Assembly: GCA_030539595.1 (NCBI GenBank) | Contig: JAUNXW010000070.1 | Location: forward strand, 1,634 to 7,916 | DNA length: 6,283 nt | Reading direction: 5' to 3' | From: Methanocorpusculum sp. | GTDB lineage: Archaea > Halobacteriota > Methanomicrobia > Methanomicrobiales > Methanocorpusculaceae | Shown here: one piece after another, positions 5,946 to 6,283 of the stretch | Numbering within the stretch: the first letter of the stretch is position 1 | Layout of the letters: every line of letters begins with the position of its first letter | Made by a program: the position numbers and the translations under genes | Notes under the pieces: model-generated | Seen by the model: only the letters and a program-made list of their open reading frames with translations | Databases searched by the model: none | What the model was told of the DNA's origin: nothing

Positions 5946-5978
5946 CCGAAACGGATAAAAGCACACTTTGAGTTTCGG
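5946..5978. promoter_or_regulatory. Inverted repeat CCGAAAC-N19-GTTTCGG in the divergent promoter
   Basis: The arms at 5946-5952 and 5972-5978 are perfect 7-bp reverse complements separated by 19 bp. They lie in the 84-bp region between the HD gene and the membrane-protein gene. The right arm is 3 bp before the plus-strand TATA candidate (5982-5989). The left arm abuts ggataaaa (5953-5960), the minus-strand TATA candidate. It could be an operator for a dimeric regulator or a pair of TFB-recognition elements, whose known consensus also contains CGAAA. Confidence 0.5.
5953..5960 (-). promoter_or_regulatory. Candidate TATA box of the HD/ThiN-like/S17e cluster
   Basis: Minus-strand TTTTATCC is centred about 27 nt before the ATG at 5929, the spacing expected for a leaderless transcript. 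An alternative is ATATTATAAG (5981-5990, minus strand), which would give a leader of about 30 nt. The choice is not decided by the sequence. Confidence 0.35.
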
Positions 5979-5981
5979 CAC

Positions 5982-5989
5982 TTATAATA
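5982..5989 (+). promoter_or_regulatory. Candidate TATA box of the small membrane protein gene
   Basis: TTATAATA is centred about 28 nt before the ATG at 6014, and no Shine-Dalgarno precedes that ATG, so a leaderless mRNA is likely. The spacing supports the ATG over the upstream in-frame TTG at 5999. Confidence 0.5.
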
Positions 5990-6013
5990 TCTGATACGTT
6001 GAATCTAATAGAT

Positions 6014-6208
6014 ATGAGAACAGACTGGATACTTGATGTAGTCATCGGTGTTACATCAATTATATTATTTGCACTGATGCTTTTGTTTTTGCCGACAATT
6101 CTGCCTCAGGCATACGGATACGCGGCGGCATTTTTGATTTTTGTCGCATACCTTACAATAATGGGACTTACTGTTGTTAAAAATTCCATAGGTAAAAATA
6201 AGAAATAA
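6014..6208 (+). CDS. Small two-helix membrane protein of unknown function
   Basis: This 64-residue protein has a short polar start (MRTDWILD), two hydrophobic helices (about 8-28 and 35-54) joined by a short loop with LPTILPQAYG (26-35), and a basic tail (VKNSIGKNKK). By the positive-inside rule, with one Arg at the N-terminus and a lysine-rich C-terminus, both ends are probably cytoplasmic. I do not recognise a family. The in-frame TTG at 5999 would add five residues (MNLID), but the TATA spacing and the usual preference for ATG favour 6014. Third positions and stop placement look like a real gene, and T-rich DNA follows the stop. The gene is divergent from the HD gene, so the two may share regulation. 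Confidence 0.72.
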   Translation: MRTDWILDVVIGVTSIILFALMLLFLPTILPQAYGYAAAFLIFVAYLTIMGLTVVKNSIGKNKK

Positions 6209-6212
6209 TCTA

Positions 6213-6223
6213 TTTTCTTTTTT
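6213..6223 (+). terminator. Oligo-T terminator after the membrane-protein gene
   Basis: TTTTCTTTTTT begins 5 bp after the TAA stop at 6206-6208. It is a typical archaeal U-rich termination tract. Confidence 0.6.
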
Positions 6224-6283
6224 ATTATAGTATGGATTTTTATGTGAGTAATGCAATAGATTAAATCTATGTTAGATGAGTCA
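6224..6283. other. AT-rich right edge, possible start region of a further gene
   Basis: The last 60 bp hold no complete gene. There is a 15-bp palindrome ATAGATT-A-AATCTAT (6256-6270). An ATG at 6269 stays open for five codons to the edge (MLDES), too short to judge. A T-rich stretch at 6235-6242 would be at roughly TATA distance from that ATG. Confidence 0.3.

Noticed and set aside
5999..6001. TTG as start of the small membrane protein
   Set aside because: It is too close to the TATA candidate, has no Shine-Dalgarno, and an ATG with better spacing lies 15 bp downstream.

Overview
The window looks like chromosomal DNA of a euryarchaeal methanogen, most likely of the Methanomicrobiales (Methanocorpusculum-like). 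The grounds are an archaeal IF-2 gamma subunit, an AglB-type oligosaccharyltransferase, an archaeal/eukaryotic-type ribosomal protein S17e, a DUF2098-like protein of a type known from methanogens, oligo-T terminators, and TATA boxes about 26 nt upstream of start codons. The taxon is inferred from protein resemblance, not from a search. I see no mobile element, CRISPR array, rRNA or tRNA.

Left block (minus strand, 3343 down to 1): aglB, then a small DUF2098-like protein, then the 5' part of the aIF2-gamma gene, which runs off the left edge. The three genes point the same way but are probably not one simple operon. A nine-T run follows the aglB stop, the DUF2098 gene has a TATA box placed for a leaderless mRNA, and the IF2-gamma gene has its own TATA box and a strong Shine-Dalgarno before a TTG start.

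Middle block (plus strand, 3448-4594): divergent from aglB lie a 79-residue zinc-ribbon protein (DUF1922/DUF5817-like) and a 289-residue exported, C-terminally anchored surface protein with a Thr/Pro-rich stalk. The surface protein carries one N-glycosylation sequon, so it is a plausible client of the neighbouring AglB.

Right block (minus strand, 5929 down to 4661): a tight cluster of an HD-domain phosphohydrolase, a stand-alone ThiN-like protein whose start codon abuts the HD stop codon, and ribosomal protein S17e 18 nt further on. It converges on the surface-protein gene, and the 66-bp gap (4595-4660) holds termination signals. Divergent from the HD gene is a 64-residue two-helix membrane protein (6014-6208). 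The shared 84-bp promoter region contains a perfect 7-bp inverted repeat, CCGAAAC/GTTTCGG.

Most of the content is ordinary archaeal housekeeping. The points most worth a second look are the ThiN-like protein, which appears to lack the segment and histidine needed for thiamine phosphate synthesis, its coupling to a ribosomal protein gene, the cysteine-containing C-terminal anchor of the surface protein, and the symmetric element in the divergent promoter. I found no clear sign of a wholly new system.
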